64,000 bases of DNA from positions 62,001 to 126,000 of the forward strand of contig NZ_FMBW01000040.1 of the NCBI RefSeq assembly GCF_900091725.1, read 5' to 3'. The position numbers were made by a program, and so were the translations under genes. Shown in pieces: positions 19,381-28,969 of this stretch. The notes beneath the pieces were generated by a model, which made no database searches, was not told where the DNA came from, and saw only the letters and a program-made list of their open reading frames with translations. The stretch's first letter is position 1, and every line of letters starts with the position of its first letter. The DNA comes from Streptomyces sp. DvalAA-43 (GTDB lineage Bacteria > Actinomycetota > Actinomycetes > Streptomycetales > Streptomycetaceae).

Positions 19381-21606
19381 ATGGGCGACAGGACACACGC
19401 ACACACCGGGGCCGCCGGCAGGGCAGCGACGGCCGACCGGCCCTCATCCGTACGGAATGTGGTGCTGGTCGGCCACAGCGGCTCCGGAAAGACCACGCTC
19501 GTCGAGGCCCTCGCACAGACCGCGGGCGCGGTCAACCGGGCCGGCCGGGTCGAGGACGGCGCCACCGTCTCCGACTACGACGAGATCGAGCACCGCCAGC
19601 AGCGTTCCGTACAGCTCTCCCTGGTCCCCGTCGAATGGGGCGGGTACCGGATCAATCTGCTGGACACCCCCGGATACGCCGATTTCGTCGGGGAGCTCAG
19701 GGCCGGGCTGCGGGCGGCGGACGCGGCCCTGTTCGTGGTGTCCGCGGCCCAGGAGGCCGACGCGGTGGCGGGGACCACCCGGGCCGTGTGGGAGGAGTGC
19801 GCGGCCGTCGGCATGCCGCGTGCCATCGTCGTCACCCACCTGGACACGGCACGCACCTCGTTCGACGAGATGACCCGGATCTGCGGTGAGATCTTCGGCG
19901 GCGACGACCCCGACGCCGTGCTCCCGCTCTACCTCCCCGTCCACGGCCCCGAGGGCGCCGACGGCCACGCCCCGCTCACCGGGCTCACCGGGCTCCTCAC
20001 CGAGCGGGTCTTCGACTACTCCTCGGGCGAGCGGCAGGAGAACCCGCCCCGGGAGGACCGGCGGACGGCGCTCCGGGAGGCCCGCGACCGGCTCATCGAG
20101 GGGATCATCGCCGAGAGCGAGGACGAGACCCTGATGGACCGCTACCTCGGCGGGGCCGAGGTCGAGGTCGGGACACTCGTCGACGATCTGGAGCGCGCCG
20201 TCGCCCGGGGCACCTTCCACCCCGTCCTGGCCGCGGCCCCGGCCGCCGCGGGCGCCCGCCAGGGCATCGGGACCGTCGAGCTCCTCGACCTGGTCACCCG
20301 TGGCTTCCCGACGCCGCTGGAGCGCCCGCTCCCCGGTGTCACCCCCCTGCACGGGGCGTCGCTGCCCGAGCTGAGCTGCGATCCGGACGGCCCGCTGGTC
20401 GCCGAGGTCGTCAAGACCGCTTCCGACCCGTACGTCGGCCGGGTCTCGCTGGTACGTGTCTTCTCCGGCACCCTGCGTTCCGACGAGACCGTCCATGTGT
20501 TCGGCCGCGGCCTCACCGACCACGGCCGGGAGAGCCGTCCCTTCCACGAGACCGAGGTGCGCGTCGGCGCGCTCTCCTCCCCCTTCGGCAAGCAGCAGCG
20601 CCCGCTGACCGCCTGCATCGCGGGAGATCTGGCCTGCGTCGCCAAACTGGGCAGCGCCGAGACCGGGGACACCCTGTCCGGCACGGACCGGCCACTGCTG
20701 ATGGACCCCTGGGCCGCTCCGGACCCGCTGCTGCCGCTCGCCGTCGAGGCGCACAGCAAGGCGGACGAGGACAAGCTCTCCCAGGGGCTCTCCCGGCTGG
20801 TCGCCGAGGACCCGACCATGCGCCTCGAACAGAATCAGGACACCCACCAGGTGGTTCTGTGGTGCCTCGGCGAGGCCCACCAGGACGTGGCGCTGGACCG
20901 GCTGCGCAACCGCTACGGCGTCCAGGTGGACGCCGTCCCGCACAAGGTGTCGCTCCGCGAGACCTTCGCCGCCCCGTCGACCGGGCGCGGCAGGCATGTG
21001 AAGCAGTCCGGCGGCCACGGCCAGTACGCCATCTGCGAGATCGACGTGGAGCCGCTGCCCGCGGGCTCCGGCATCGAGTTCGTCGACAAGGTGGTGGGCG
21101 GGGCGGTGCCCCGCCAGTTCGTCCCGTCCGTCGAGAAGGGCGTACGCGCCCAGGCGGCCCGCGGGGTCGCGGCCGGACACCCGCTCGTCGACGTCCGCGT
21201 CACGCTGCGGGACGGCAAGTCCCACTCGGTGGACTCCTCCGACGCCGCGTTCCAGACCGCAGGGGCGCTGGCCCTGCGCGAAGCCGCCGCGGAGACCCGT
21301 ATCCAACTGCTCGAACCCGTCGCCGAGATCCAGGTCCTGGTCCCCGACGACTATGTCGGGCCGGTGATGAGCGATCTGTCCGGGCGGCGCGGCAGAGTGG
21401 TCGGAACCGAGCAGTCCGGCCCCGGCCGCACCCTCGTACGGGCCGAGGTGCCCGAGCTGGAGATCGGCAGGTACGCGGTCGACCTGCGCTCCCTCTCCCA
21501 TGGCGCCGGTCGCTTCGACCGGGCGTACGCCCGGCACGAAGCCATGCCCCCGCAGCTCGCCGAACGCCTCGGGGAGCAGCGGGAGAACAACCCGAACGAC
21601 GCGTGA
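19381..21606 (+). CDS. EF-G-like GTPase (EF-G2 / FusA2 type)
   Basis: 741-residue protein with all EF-G domains: GTPase, domain II (about 290-390), III, IV and V. P-loop GHSGSGKTT at 31-39 and DTPG at 95-98 are intact. The NKxD base-specificity motif is replaced by THLD (152-155). The switch I RGITI sequence is replaced by QRSVQLSL. These changes match the EF-G2 paralogues of mycobacteria and streptomycetes, for which ordinary ribosome-dependent translocation is doubtful. ATG 19381 follows GGAGG at 19369-19373; the longer frame from 19228 lacks a site. It is not the housekeeping fusA, whose neighbours would be rps/tuf genes. Confidence 0.9.
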   Translation: MGDRTHAHTGAAGRAATADRPSSVRNVVLVGHSGSGKTTLVEALAQTAGAVNRAGRVEDGATVSDYDEIEHRQQRSVQLSLVPVEWGGYRINLLDTPGYADFVGELRAGLRAADAALFVVSAAQEADAVAGTTRAVWEECAAVGMPRAIVVTHLDTARTSFDEMTRICGEIFGGDDPDAVLPLYLPVHGPEGADGHAPLTGLTGLLTERVFDYSSGERQENPPREDRRTALREARDRLIEGIIAESEDETLMDRYLGGAEVEVGTLVDDLERAVARGTFHPVLAAAPAAAGARQGIGTVELLDLVTRGFPTPLERPLPGVTPLHGASLPELSCDPDGPLVAEVVKTASDPYVGRVSLVRVFSGTLRSDETVHVFGRGLTDHGRESRPFHETEVRVGALSSPFGKQQRPLTACIAGDLACVAKLGSAETGDTLSGTDRPLLMDPWAAPDPLLPLAVEAHSKADEDKLSQGLSRLVAEDPTMRLEQNQDTHQVVLWCLGEAHQDVALDRLRNRYGVQVDAVPHKVSLRETFAAPSTGRGRHVKQSGGHGQYAICEIDVEPLPAGSGIEFVDKVVGGAVPRQFVPSVEKGVRAQAARGVAAGHPLVDVRVTLRDGKSHSVDSSDAAFQTAGALALREAAAETRIQLLEPVAEIQVLVPDDYVGPVMSDLSGRRGRVVGTEQSGPGRTLVRAEVPELEIGRYAVDLRSLSHGAGRFDRAYARHEAMPPQLAERLGEQRENNPNDA

Positions 21607-21753
21607 TCAGCCATGTCACCCGTCTTTGTCCACAGGGGCGGACGGCGTGGCGATCCGGACGATACGCTTTGGTCCCAGCTCAGAAGGTGTGCCGGGCACG
21701 GCAGTTGGGAAACAGCCGCAGGAGCAGTTCCTCGGCGCCGAGTGGGGGCGACA

Positions 21754-23424
21754 GTGGCCAGCGACGGATTCGATTTCTCTCCCGGAGCACAGATCCCGCT
21801 CCAGGGTTCCGGCGGACAGGCGGTGGCGACGAACGCCCTCGCCTCCGCCGCGTACCGGGACAGCCCGGTGGAGAAAATCCTTGACGCCAACAGCGAGTGG
21901 CACAAGTCCGATGTCAAGGTGGGCCGTTCCAAGCTCTTCAAGTCCGACTACTTCAAGCCGAATCTCGGTGAGGCGTTCTCCCGCGCCGTCCAGGAACGCA
22001 TGCTGGGCGGCGCCCGCAAGGCGCTCATCCAGTCCTTCGGGATGGATCCGCAGACCGTCGTCGAGCACTGCCTGTCCGCGACCCGTCTCCGCAAGCGCCG
22101 CGACACCCAGCTCACCGCCGTCACCGCGCTGTTCGGCTTCCTCTTCCTGCCCGGCATGCTGCTGTGGTTCCTCGCGTTCCGCCTGCGCGACCTCCTCGGC
22201 AAGACCAAGGACAAGGCCCTGTCCACGCTGGGCAGCGCCCTGCTCCCGATCATCGGCATCGTGGCGCTGATCCTCCTGGTCAAGCTGCCGCTCAACGGAT
22301 TCCTGGCTCTCTACGTCCGCCTGATGATCATCGCCCCCGTCGTCGGCTGGCTCATCGCCAAGCGGATCGCCGAGTCCTCCGCGAAGGACATGCGCGCCCG
22401 CTGGGAAGGGCTGCTCTCCGGCGGCGGTGTCATCGCCAAGATCCCCGAGGCCGTGCCGAAGAACCCCAACGAGACCTCCCGTGAGGCGCTGCGCCAGGGC
22501 CTGGAGAAGCTCTCCGCCGAGCAGCAGTCCAACTCGGTCTTCTACGCGGGCCCCAAGGGAATCCTCGGCATGGGCACCCGCTGGGGCAGCTGGCAGCTCG
22601 CCGAGGAACTCGTCGCCAAGGAGCCCGGCAAGGAGTTCCACCAGTTCCGCAGCTGGGACCTGATACGGGCCATCCACGACCAGCTCAAGATGCTGGAGCG
22701 GGGCCCGCTGAACACCGGGGGGTTCCCCACCCCGTCGGTCACCCACTGGATCGTGTCCCCCGTCGGGGAGAACGCCGACTCGGTCTCCCGCCCCGACGGC
22801 GAGGACGTCGCCACCTTCCAGGTCAAGCCGCACGAGATACAGCGGATCTGCAACCACCAGCAGTTCGGCAGCGGCGACCGGCACTATCTGGGCGTCCAGT
22901 TCACCCTCTGGGAAGGCCAGTTGATCATCACCATGATGATCACGGTCACAGTGCTCCACGAGACCCTGCGCATCGAGGTCACCGGATACGCGCTCGGTCC
23001 GGTCCACTCGCTCTTCACCAGCAAGCCCGCGGCCAAGACCAGGACGGTCAACAAGACCGTCCGGTTCTGGGAGACCCGCGACATCACCCTGCCGCTGGTG
23101 GAGTCCAGCGAGGTCGTCCGCCTCGCCCTGCGCGCCCCGTTCACCTGGTACCCGCCGCTGCTGGACTACCTGGGCGGCAAGATCGCCCTGCCCGAGCCGT
23201 TCGGTCTGCGCCACGCCTGGGCCGAGAAGCCGTGGCGTCACCGCTTCATGGCGGACGACGCGATGCGCGCCGCGACGCCCGTCCTGCGCGCCGTCCACAG
23301 CGCCGCCCTGCGCGTCCTCAAGGAGAACGGCGTCGACGTCGAGCGCTTCGACAACCGCTCGATGGTCCTCAGTGGTCTGGTCCAGGACCCGTCCCCGCGC
23401 AAGGCCGACCTGTACGACGCGTAG
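21754..23424 (+). CDS. Conserved actinobacterial membrane protein of unknown function
   Basis: 556 residues. I do not recognise the family. A hydrophilic head (1-115) precedes two or three membrane segments (about 120-148 LTAVTALFGFLFLPGMLLWFLAF, 165-210). After these come a long hydrophilic part with a GPKGILGMGTRWGSWQLAEELV block and two more hydrophobic stretches near residues 380-400. The GTG start at 21754 is chosen because the sequence from MASDGFDFSPG looks coding, while the stretch from an ATG at 21613 does not. It follows the EF-G-like gene on the same strand, 147 bp downstream; the pair may share a function. Confidence 0.7.
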   Translation: MASDGFDFSPGAQIPLQGSGGQAVATNALASAAYRDSPVEKILDANSEWHKSDVKVGRSKLFKSDYFKPNLGEAFSRAVQERMLGGARKALIQSFGMDPQTVVEHCLSATRLRKRRDTQLTAVTALFGFLFLPGMLLWFLAFRLRDLLGKTKDKALSTLGSALLPIIGIVALILLVKLPLNGFLALYVRLMIIAPVVGWLIAKRIAESSAKDMRARWEGLLSGGGVIAKIPEAVPKNPNETSREALRQGLEKLSAEQQSNSVFYAGPKGILGMGTRWGSWQLAEELVAKEPGKEFHQFRSWDLIRAIHDQLKMLERGPLNTGGFPTPSVTHWIVSPVGENADSVSRPDGEDVATFQVKPHEIQRICNHQQFGSGDRHYLGVQFTLWEGQLIITMMITVTVLHETLRIEVTGYALGPVHSLFTSKPAAKTRTVNKTVRFWETRDITLPLVESSEVVRLALRAPFTWYPPLLDYLGGKIALPEPFGLRHAWAEKPWRHRFMADDAMRAATPVLRAVHSAALRVLKENGVDVERFDNRSMVLSGLVQDPSPRKADLYDA

Positions 23425-23445
23425 CCGCGCGCCCGGACGCACGAA

Positions 23446-23480
23446 GGCCGCCCCGGTGCAGAACACGAGCCGGGGCGGCC
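23446..23480. terminator. Terminator between the unknown membrane protein and the HIT gene
   Basis: GGCCGCCCCGG (23446-23456) pairs with CCGGGGCGGCC (23470-23480), loop 13 bases. It lies between convergent stops at 23424 and 23505. Confidence 0.85.
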
Positions 23481-23504
23481 CACGAGCGGAGGCTACGGCC
23501 GGGA

Positions 23505-24065
23505 TCAGTCGACCGGCCAGGCGTCGGCCAGCATCTTGCGCGTATCGGCGAGGAGTTGCGGCAGCACCTTCGTGTGCCCGACCACCGGCATGAAGTTGGT
23601 GTCACCGCCCCAGCGCGGCACCAGGTGCTGGTGCAGATGGGCGGCGATCCCGGCCCCCGCCACCGCGCCCTGGTTCATCCCGATATTGAATCCGTGCGCC
23701 CCGGACGCCGCCCGCAGGGCCACCATGGCCCGCTTGGTGAAATCGGCCAGCTCCATGGTCTCCGGGCCGTCCAGCTCCGTGTAGTCGGCGACATGCCGGT
23801 ACGGCACCACCATGAGATGGCCACCGTTGTACGGATACAGATTCAGCACGGCATAGACATGGGTGCCACGGGCGACGACGAGCCCGTCCTCGTCCGAATT
23901 CGACGGGATCCCGCAGAACGGACAGCCGTCGCCGGCCTCCGGACCGGTCGGCTTGTTCTCACCCTGGATGTACGCCATCCGGTGGGGCGTCCACAGGCGC
24001 TGGAACGCGTCGGGCGTCCCCACTCCGATCTGCTGCTCCGGCTCACTCGTCATGGCGATCAGCAT
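23505..24065 (-). CDS. HIT-domain nucleotide hydrolase
   Basis: 186-residue histidine-triad protein, expected to cleave nucleotide phosphoramidates or dinucleoside polyphosphates. The triad HLHQHLV follows the N-terminal GCPFCGI zinc motif and VLNLYPYNGGHLMVVPYRH. Start ATG at 24063-24065; a second ATG at 24051-24053 lacks a ribosome-binding site. In many actinobacteria a HIT gene sits beside thrS and the pgsA cluster, as here. The exact substrate is unknown. Confidence 0.9.
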   Translation of the reverse strand: MLIAMTSEPEQQIGVGTPDAFQRLWTPHRMAYIQGENKPTGPEAGDGCPFCGIPSNSDEDGLVVARGTHVYAVLNLYPYNGGHLMVVPYRHVADYTELDGPETMELADFTKRAMVALRAASGAHGFNIGMNQGAVAGAGIAAHLHQHLVPRWGGDTNFMPVVGHTKVLPQLLADTRKMLADAWPVD

Positions 24066-24131
24066 ATTGCTTCACTCCCGGGGTGCGTGTCGCCGGGGCC
24101 GCCCCCGTCGGCGTACGGGGATGCTGAGGCG

Positions 24132-24809
24132 ATGAGCGTCCCCTCCGCCGACTCCGCCCCGCTTCGCTTCCGGCGCTGGGAGCAGCGCACGGAGGTGCCG
24201 CTCTTCGGTGCCTCCCTCCTCTTCCTGCTCGGCTACGCGGTCCGGGTGCTCGCCCCCGAGGACGCCGAGCCCTGGCGGAACCTCGCCCTCGCGCTGGTCG
24301 GCGCCACCTGGCTGGTCTTCGCGGTGGACTACGCCGTACGGCTCCGGCTCAGCGGCCTCGGCCACCGCTTCGTCCGGGTGCACTGGCTGGACACGGTGGT
24401 GCTGCTGCTTCCGCTGCTGCGGCCGCTGCGCCTGATCCGGGTCTACACCGCGGTCCAGCGGCGCCGGGAGCGACCGCGGCTGAGCCTGTACGCCCGCGTG
24501 ATCTCCTACGCCGGCGCGACCGCCCTGCTGCTCGGCTTCTCCGCCGCGCTGGCCGTCTACCACCAGGAACACAGGGCCCCGGACGCCACGATCCGTACCT
24601 TCGGTGACGCGCTGTGGTGGGCGTGCGCGACGCTCACGACGGTGGGGTACGGGGACGCGGTGCCGGTCACGGCGGGCGGCCGGGTCGTCGCCACGGGCCT
24701 GATGGTCTGCGGGCTGGGGCTGCTGGGGGCGGTGACGGGTTCGTTCTCGTCGTGGCTGTTGCAGGTGTTCACCCGGGAGGACGAGAAGAGGCCCCCGGAG
24801 GGCGGGTAG
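24132..24809 (+). CDS. Six-segment potassium-channel-like protein
   Basis: 225 residues. The potassium selectivity filter TTVGYGD lies in a pore loop (about 165-175), between two late membrane segments. An S4-like basic helix LLRPLRLIRVYTAVQRRRER lies near 97-118. Topology fits a voltage-gated channel with short S1-S4 (Kv-type) or a similar ion channel. ATG 24132 has GAGG at 4 bases; the spacing is short. Its 3' end overlaps the terminator stem at 24789-24823. The gene is convergent with thrS. Confidence 0.85.
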   Translation: MSVPSADSAPLRFRRWEQRTEVPLFGASLLFLLGYAVRVLAPEDAEPWRNLALALVGATWLVFAVDYAVRLRLSGLGHRFVRVHWLDTVVLLLPLLRPLRLIRVYTAVQRRRERPRLSLYARVISYAGATALLLGFSAALAVYHQEHRAPDATIRTFGDALWWACATLTTVGYGDAVPVTAGGRVVATGLMVCGLGLLGAVTGSFSSWLLQVFTREDEKRPPEGG

Positions 24810-24823
24810 CTCTCCGGGGGCCT
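24789..24823. terminator. Terminator overlapping the 3' end of the channel gene
   Basis: AGGCCCCCGGAG (24789-24800) pairs with CTCCGGGGGCCT (24812-24823). The left arm is still within the channel coding sequence. It can also end thrS transcripts, whose stop is at 24839. Confidence 0.8.
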
Positions 24824-24838
24824 TCTGTCGCGTATCCG

Positions 24839-26815
24839 TCAGACCTGGACGCGGTCCTCGACGGCCTTCTGGATCTTGGCGATGGCGTCCTCGACCGGGA
24901 TGCCGTTCTCCTGCGATCCGTCGCGGTAGCGGAAGGAGACGGCGCCGTTGGCCATGTCCTCGTCGCCCGCGATGATCATGAAGGGAACCTTGGCCTTCTG
25001 CTGGTTCCGGATCTTCTTCTGCATCCGGTCGGAGGAGGCGTCCACCTCGACCCGCAGCCCCTTCTTCCGGGCCTTGGCCGCGAACTCCTGGAGGTACGGG
25101 ATGTGCGCGTCGCCGATCGGGATGCCGACCGCCTGGACCGGGGCCAGCCAGACCGGGAAGGCGCCCGCGTAGTGCTCCAGGAGCACCGCGAAGAAGCGCT
25201 CGATGGAGCCGAACAGGGCGCGGTGGATCATGACCGGGCGCTGCTTGGTGCCGTCCGGGCCGGTGTACTCCAGGTCGAAGCGCTCCGGCAGGTTGAAGTC
25301 GAGCTGCACGGTCGACATCTGCCAGGTGCGGCCGATGGCGTCCTTGCACTGCACGGAGATCTTCGGGCCGTAGAACGCGGCGCCGCCCGGGTCCGGGACC
25401 AGCGGCAGGCCCTGCTTCTCGGCGACCTGGCGCAGCGTCTCGGTGGCCTCTTCCCAGATCTCGTCGGAGCCGACGAACTTCTCCGGGTCCTTGGTGGAGA
25501 GCTCCAGGTAGAAGTCGGTCAGACCGTAGTCGCGGAGCAGGTTCAGGACGAAGGTGAGCGTACGGTCGAGCTCCTCCGCCATCTGCTCCTTGGTGCAGTA
25601 GATGTGCGCGTCGTCCTGCGTGAAGCCGCGCGAGCGGGTCAGACCGTGCACCACGCCGGACTTCTCGTACCGGTACACCGTGCCGAACTCGAAGAGGCGC
25701 AGCGGCAGTTCACGGTAGGAGCGACCGCGCGCGTCGAAGATCAGGTTGTGCATCGGGCAGTTCATCGGCTTGAGGTAGTAGTCCACCCCGTCGTCGAGCT
25801 GCATGGGCGGGTACATGCCGTCGGCGTACCAGTCCAGGTGGCCGGACTTCTCGAAGAGCTTGCCCTTGGTGGCGTGCGGGGAGTAGACGAACTCGTAGCC
25901 CTCCTCCTCGTGACGCCGGCGCGAGTAGTCCTCCATGGCCCGGCGGATGATGCCGCCCTTGGGGTGGAAGACCGCGAGGCCGGGACCGATCTCGTCCGGG
26001 AACGAGAAGAGGTCCAGCTCGTTGCCGAGCTTGCGGTGGTCGCGCTTGGCGGCCTCCTCCAGGAACTCCAGGTGCGCCTTCAGCTCGTCCTTGGTGGGCC
26101 ACGCGGTGCCGTAGATGCGCTGGAGCATCGGGTTCTTCTCGCTGCCCCGCCAGTACGCCGCGGCGTTGCGCATCAGCTTGAACGCCGGGATGAACCGGGT
26201 GGTCGGCAGGTGCGGACCCCGGCAGAGGTCCTTCCAGCACAGGTCGCCGGTCTTCGGGTCGAGGTTGTCGTAGATGGTCAGCTCGCCGCCGCCCACCTCG
26301 ACGTCCGCGCCGTCGTCCGAGGACGCGGAACCCTTGATGCCGATGAGCTCCAGCTTGTACGGCTCGTCGGCCAGCTCCTCGCGGGCGGCCTCGTCCGTCA
26401 CGACCCGGCGGGAGAACCGCTGCCCGCGCTTCTGGATCTCCTGCATCTTCTTCTCGATGGCCTTGAGGTCCTCGGGAGTGAACGGCTTCTCGACGTCGAA
26501 GTCGTAGTAGAAGCCGTCCTTGACCGGCGGACCGATGCCCAGCTTGGCCTCGGGGAAGAGCTGCTGCACGGCCTGCGCCATCACGTGCGCGGTGGAGTGC
26601 CGCAGGATGTTCAGGCCGTCCTCGGAGGAGATCTCGACGGGCTCGACGACCTCGCCGTCGGCGACGGCGTACGCGAGGTCCTTCAGCTCACCGGCGATCC
26701 GGGCGGCGACGACGGTGCGCTCGCCGGGGAAGAGCTCGGCTGCCGTAGTGCCCGTCGTCACCACGCGCTCTTCCCGCTCGGAATCGCGTTGGATGATCAC
26801 ACGGACGTCTGACAC
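24839..26815 (-). CDS. thrS: Threonyl-tRNA synthetase
   Basis: Charges tRNA-Thr. 658 residues: N-terminal TGS domain (about 1-65), editing domain (about 65-225) with the [11 protein letters not shown] motif, the class II catalytic core with [16 protein letters not shown] and [12 protein letters not shown] (zinc and ATP sites), and a C-terminal anticodon-binding domain (about 555-658). The GTG start at 26813-26815 follows AGGAGAG at about 6 bases and gives the conserved [13 protein letters not shown] end. A longer reading to 26848 is in frame but has poorly placed signals. No T-box is visible upstream. Confidence 0.95.
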   Translation of the reverse strand: MSDVRVIIQRDSEREERVVTTGTTAAELFPGERTVVAARIAGELKDLAYAVADGEVVEPVEISSEDGLNILRHSTAHVMAQAVQQLFPEAKLGIGPPVKDGFYYDFDVEKPFTPEDLKAIEKKMQEIQKRGQRFSRRVVTDEAAREELADEPYKLELIGIKGSASSDDGADVEVGGGELTIYDNLDPKTGDLCWKDLCRGPHLPTTRFIPAFKLMRNAAAYWRGSEKNPMLQRIYGTAWPTKDELKAHLEFLEEAAKRDHRKLGNELDLFSFPDEIGPGLAVFHPKGGIIRRAMEDYSRRRHEEEGYEFVYSPHATKGKLFEKSGHLDWYADGMYPPMQLDDGVDYYLKPMNCPMHNLIFDARGRSYRELPLRLFEFGTVYRYEKSGVVHGLTRSRGFTQDDAHIYCTKEQMAEELDRTLTFVLNLLRDYGLTDFYLELSTKDPEKFVGSDEIWEEATETLRQVAEKQGLPLVPDPGGAAFYGPKISVQCKDAIGRTWQMSTVQLDFNLPERFDLEYTGPDGTKQRPVMIHRALFGSIERFFAVLLEHYAGAFPVWLAPVQAVGIPIGDAHIPYLQEFAAKARKKGLRVEVDASSDRMQKKIRNQQKAKVPFMIIAGDEDMANGAVSFRYRDGSQENGIPVEDAIAKIQKAVEDRVQV

Positions 26816-26902
26816 CGGTCTCTCCTGACTCAGGGGGCGCACCCGCATTCCTCTTGCGCGTGCCAGGGGAATCGTACCGAGCCGACGGCCCCCATTGCGA
26901 AA

Positions 26903-26928
26903 GGGCCGGATCCCGGGGCCTCCGGCCC
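26903..26928 (-). terminator. Terminator after the DUF4365 pair
   Basis: GGGCCGGA (26903-26910) pairs with TCCGGCCC (26921-26928), directly past the stop at 26930 on the minus strand. CCCTTTCG follows the stem in that direction. Confidence 0.7.
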
Positions 26929-26929
26929 G

Positions 26930-28213
26930 CTACTCGCCGGTGCACGCCTCCTCGAACTGGTCGACGTTCTCCTGGAGGGACTTCATCAGCCGGTCCCGCT
27001 CGGCGTCGTCCACCTGCACGGGCACGACGTGCGAGGTCCGGGTCAGCCGCCGGAAGCCACTGCGGCTCTCCAGCCTGCCCTCCACCCGGATCGGCAAGCC
27101 CACCAGATGGGCGTGGCCGGCGATCCGGTACGCCTCCTCGTCCAGCTCCAGCCGGACGTGCGGCACCTCGGCGCCGGCCAGCACCCGCAGCCGCACGATC
27201 CCGGCGCCGCGCGGCGCCGAGCGGCGCATCCGGACGACGGCGCCGGTGATCCGCACCGTCACGGCCGGTTCGTCCCGGAGGTAGCGGGCGCCCGCCCGGC
27301 GCAGGGCGGGCAGGTCGCCCGGCGAGAACTCCACCGGGTCGGGGCGGTCCGGGCAGCCTTCGGGGGTCCCGGCGGCCGGCGCCCACTGCAGGGCGATCCG
27401 CGCCCCCTCCGAGCCCTGGACGAGGGCGACGACGGCCTCGGTCAGTTCCCGGCTGACGCCTGCCTCGACGGCCGTGCCGAAGGCGTCGAAGCCGCCGGTG
27501 GCCCGCTGGTAGTCCACGGCCTCGCGGGTGGCGTGCAGGGCCTGGTAGAGCCGTACGGCGACGGCACGGCCGGATGCGACCGGCACCAACGCGGCGAGCT
27601 CGCGCCCGCCGGGAGCGGGCCCGACGAGGATGCCTTCGAGCGCCGCGCGGGCCCTGCGCCGGTGGCGTGCGCCGTGGTAGCCGGTGCTCTTGCGTACGGC
27701 GAGGGCTCCGGCCAGCAGTATCTGCCGGGCGGCGGTGTGCAGCCGCTCCGCCCCGGTCCAGCCGACCGCGCCCGCCACACCTGCCATCTCTTCGGGGACC
27801 TCGCGCCACCAGCGGATCTCGTCGCTGGGTACGGCGAGCGAGACCAGGACCTCGCGGGCGGAGGGCGCCGCGCTGCGGGCGAGTGCGGTCAGCGCCTCGC
27901 CGAGCAGGTCCTCGCTGTCGGGGAAGGCGGTGGTGTCGGGGACCAGGAGGCTGGTCGCGCCCCCGGGCGGGGCCGGCGGTCCGGGCGGGGTCCAGCGGCT
28001 GTATCGCCCGGCCGCCCCGCCGCGGCGCTGCCAGCCGTGCCGGCCGAGCAGGGCGCCGAGGACCGCGGGATCGACGCGGGCGGGGTCGGGGATCCCGCCG
28101 GGCGGCGGGGAGGCGTCGGGCCACGGCCCCGCGGATTCGGCGGGGTGCGGGCGGCTGGCGGACGGGACCGCTCCGTCCGTGTGCGCGTCGTATTCGTCCA
28201 TCGGCCGGTGCAT
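26930..28213 (-). CDS. Unknown 427-residue partner of the DUF4365 protein
   Basis: No family is recognised. The N-terminal 60 residues are Pro/Ala/Gly-rich; a helical region (about 95-290) and a C-terminal beta-rich part (about 300-400, VTVRITGAVVRMRRS, VRLELDEEAYRIAG, LPIRVEGRLES) follow. The last 40 residues, MKSLQENVDQFEEACTGE, look helical. There is no signal peptide, membrane segment or obvious nuclease motif. ATG 28211-28213 overlaps the stop of the upstream gene in ATGA, so production is coupled one-to-one with the DUF4365 protein. The next in-frame ATG (28199-28201) is also possible. Confidence 0.65.
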   Translation of the reverse strand: MHRPMDEYDAHTDGAVPSASRPHPAESAGPWPDASPPPGGIPDPARVDPAVLGALLGRHGWQRRGGAAGRYSRWTPPGPPAPPGGATSLLVPDTTAFPDSEDLLGEALTALARSAAPSAREVLVSLAVPSDEIRWWREVPEEMAGVAGAVGWTGAERLHTAARQILLAGALAVRKSTGYHGARHRRRARAALEGILVGPAPGGRELAALVPVASGRAVAVRLYQALHATREAVDYQRATGGFDAFGTAVEAGVSRELTEAVVALVQGSEGARIALQWAPAAGTPEGCPDRPDPVEFSPGDLPALRRAGARYLRDEPAVTVRITGAVVRMRRSAPRGAGIVRLRVLAGAEVPHVRLELDEEAYRIAGHAHLVGLPIRVEGRLESRSGFRRLTRTSHVVPVQVDDAERDRLMKSLQENVDQFEEACTGE

Positions 28214-28836
28214 CAGGGCCTCCCTCCCGCCCCTACGCGGGTCATGATCTCGCAGAGTGCCCGGTCGTCGAAGATGCGCGAGGTCGGGATCCGCACGGTG
28301 GTCCGGTGCCGGCCCGTCACCGCGTGGCCGGCCAGGTTGGTCCAGTAGCAGCAGTGCCGCAGGTCGAGCCGGTCGTGTCCGGCGCGCAGCCAGTCGTCCT
28401 GGCTGCGCGGCACGATCATCACGACGAGGATCTTGTGCACGGACACGGGGGTCCGGGCGAGCTTCACGAGATGGGCGTTGTCGAGCGTGAAGGCGAATGT
28501 CGGTCCCGGCGGGTGCGGCGGGAGCTGATAGGTGCATTTGAGCTGCACCTTTATGGTCACTTCGTCGTCCACGGCATGGCCGGGGGCGCCGTGGCTGACG
28601 TGCCAGTCGATGCCGTTGTCGGGGAAGGGCTGCGACAGGGAGCACCCCGCCGCGGCCGCGACCGCGTGCAGATAGCCCACCTGGAGCGTCTCCATGCAGG
28701 CGGTGGTTGCGAGTGTGCCGCGCAGCGGTTCGATCCGCTGGGACAGCAGCCCGCTCGGTTCGGGCTGCGCGAGCGCCATGGCTGCGTGTGCCTTCCGGGC
28801 CGTGCCGATCGGTTCTCCGATGCGGGTGACGGACAA
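28213..28836 (-). CDS. DUF4365-like PD-(D/E)xK-fold protein
   Basis: 207 residues. The core GIDWHV ... DEVTIKVQLKCT has the D-xn-QxK order expected for a PD-(D/E)xK fold, as in the DUF4365 family, with Gln in place of the Glu. HKILVVMIVPRSQDDWLRA resembles the following helix and strand. A nuclease or nucleic-acid-binding role is inferred from fold only. TTG start at 28834-28836, with GGGAG at about 8 bases. It is the first gene of a two-gene unit, divergent from the DEDDh exonuclease (133 bp between). Confidence 0.65.
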   Translation of the reverse strand: MSVTRIGEPIGTARKAHAAMALAQPEPSGLLSQRIEPLRGTLATTACMETLQVGYLHAVAAAAGCSLSQPFPDNGIDWHVSHGAPGHAVDDEVTIKVQLKCTYQLPPHPPGPTFAFTLDNAHLVKLARTPVSVHKILVVMIVPRSQDDWLRAGHDRLDLRHCCYWTNLAGHAVTGRHRTTVRIPTSRIFDDRALCEIMTRVGAGGRP

Positions 28837-28969
28837 CTTCCGCTCCCCACACCTGTGTTGTCACCGCACCGGACGGCCCGCAAACGGCGTATCAGGCAAA
28901 GGGCGCGGGTATCACCGAACCGGGCAGGGGAATCACACCATCTGCCGTTCGGGCACGAGGAGTTCGGGG

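Noticed and set aside
26816..26929. T-box leader before thrS
   Set aside because: The gap is only about 110 bp, holds a terminator of the upstream unit, and has no T-box sequence.
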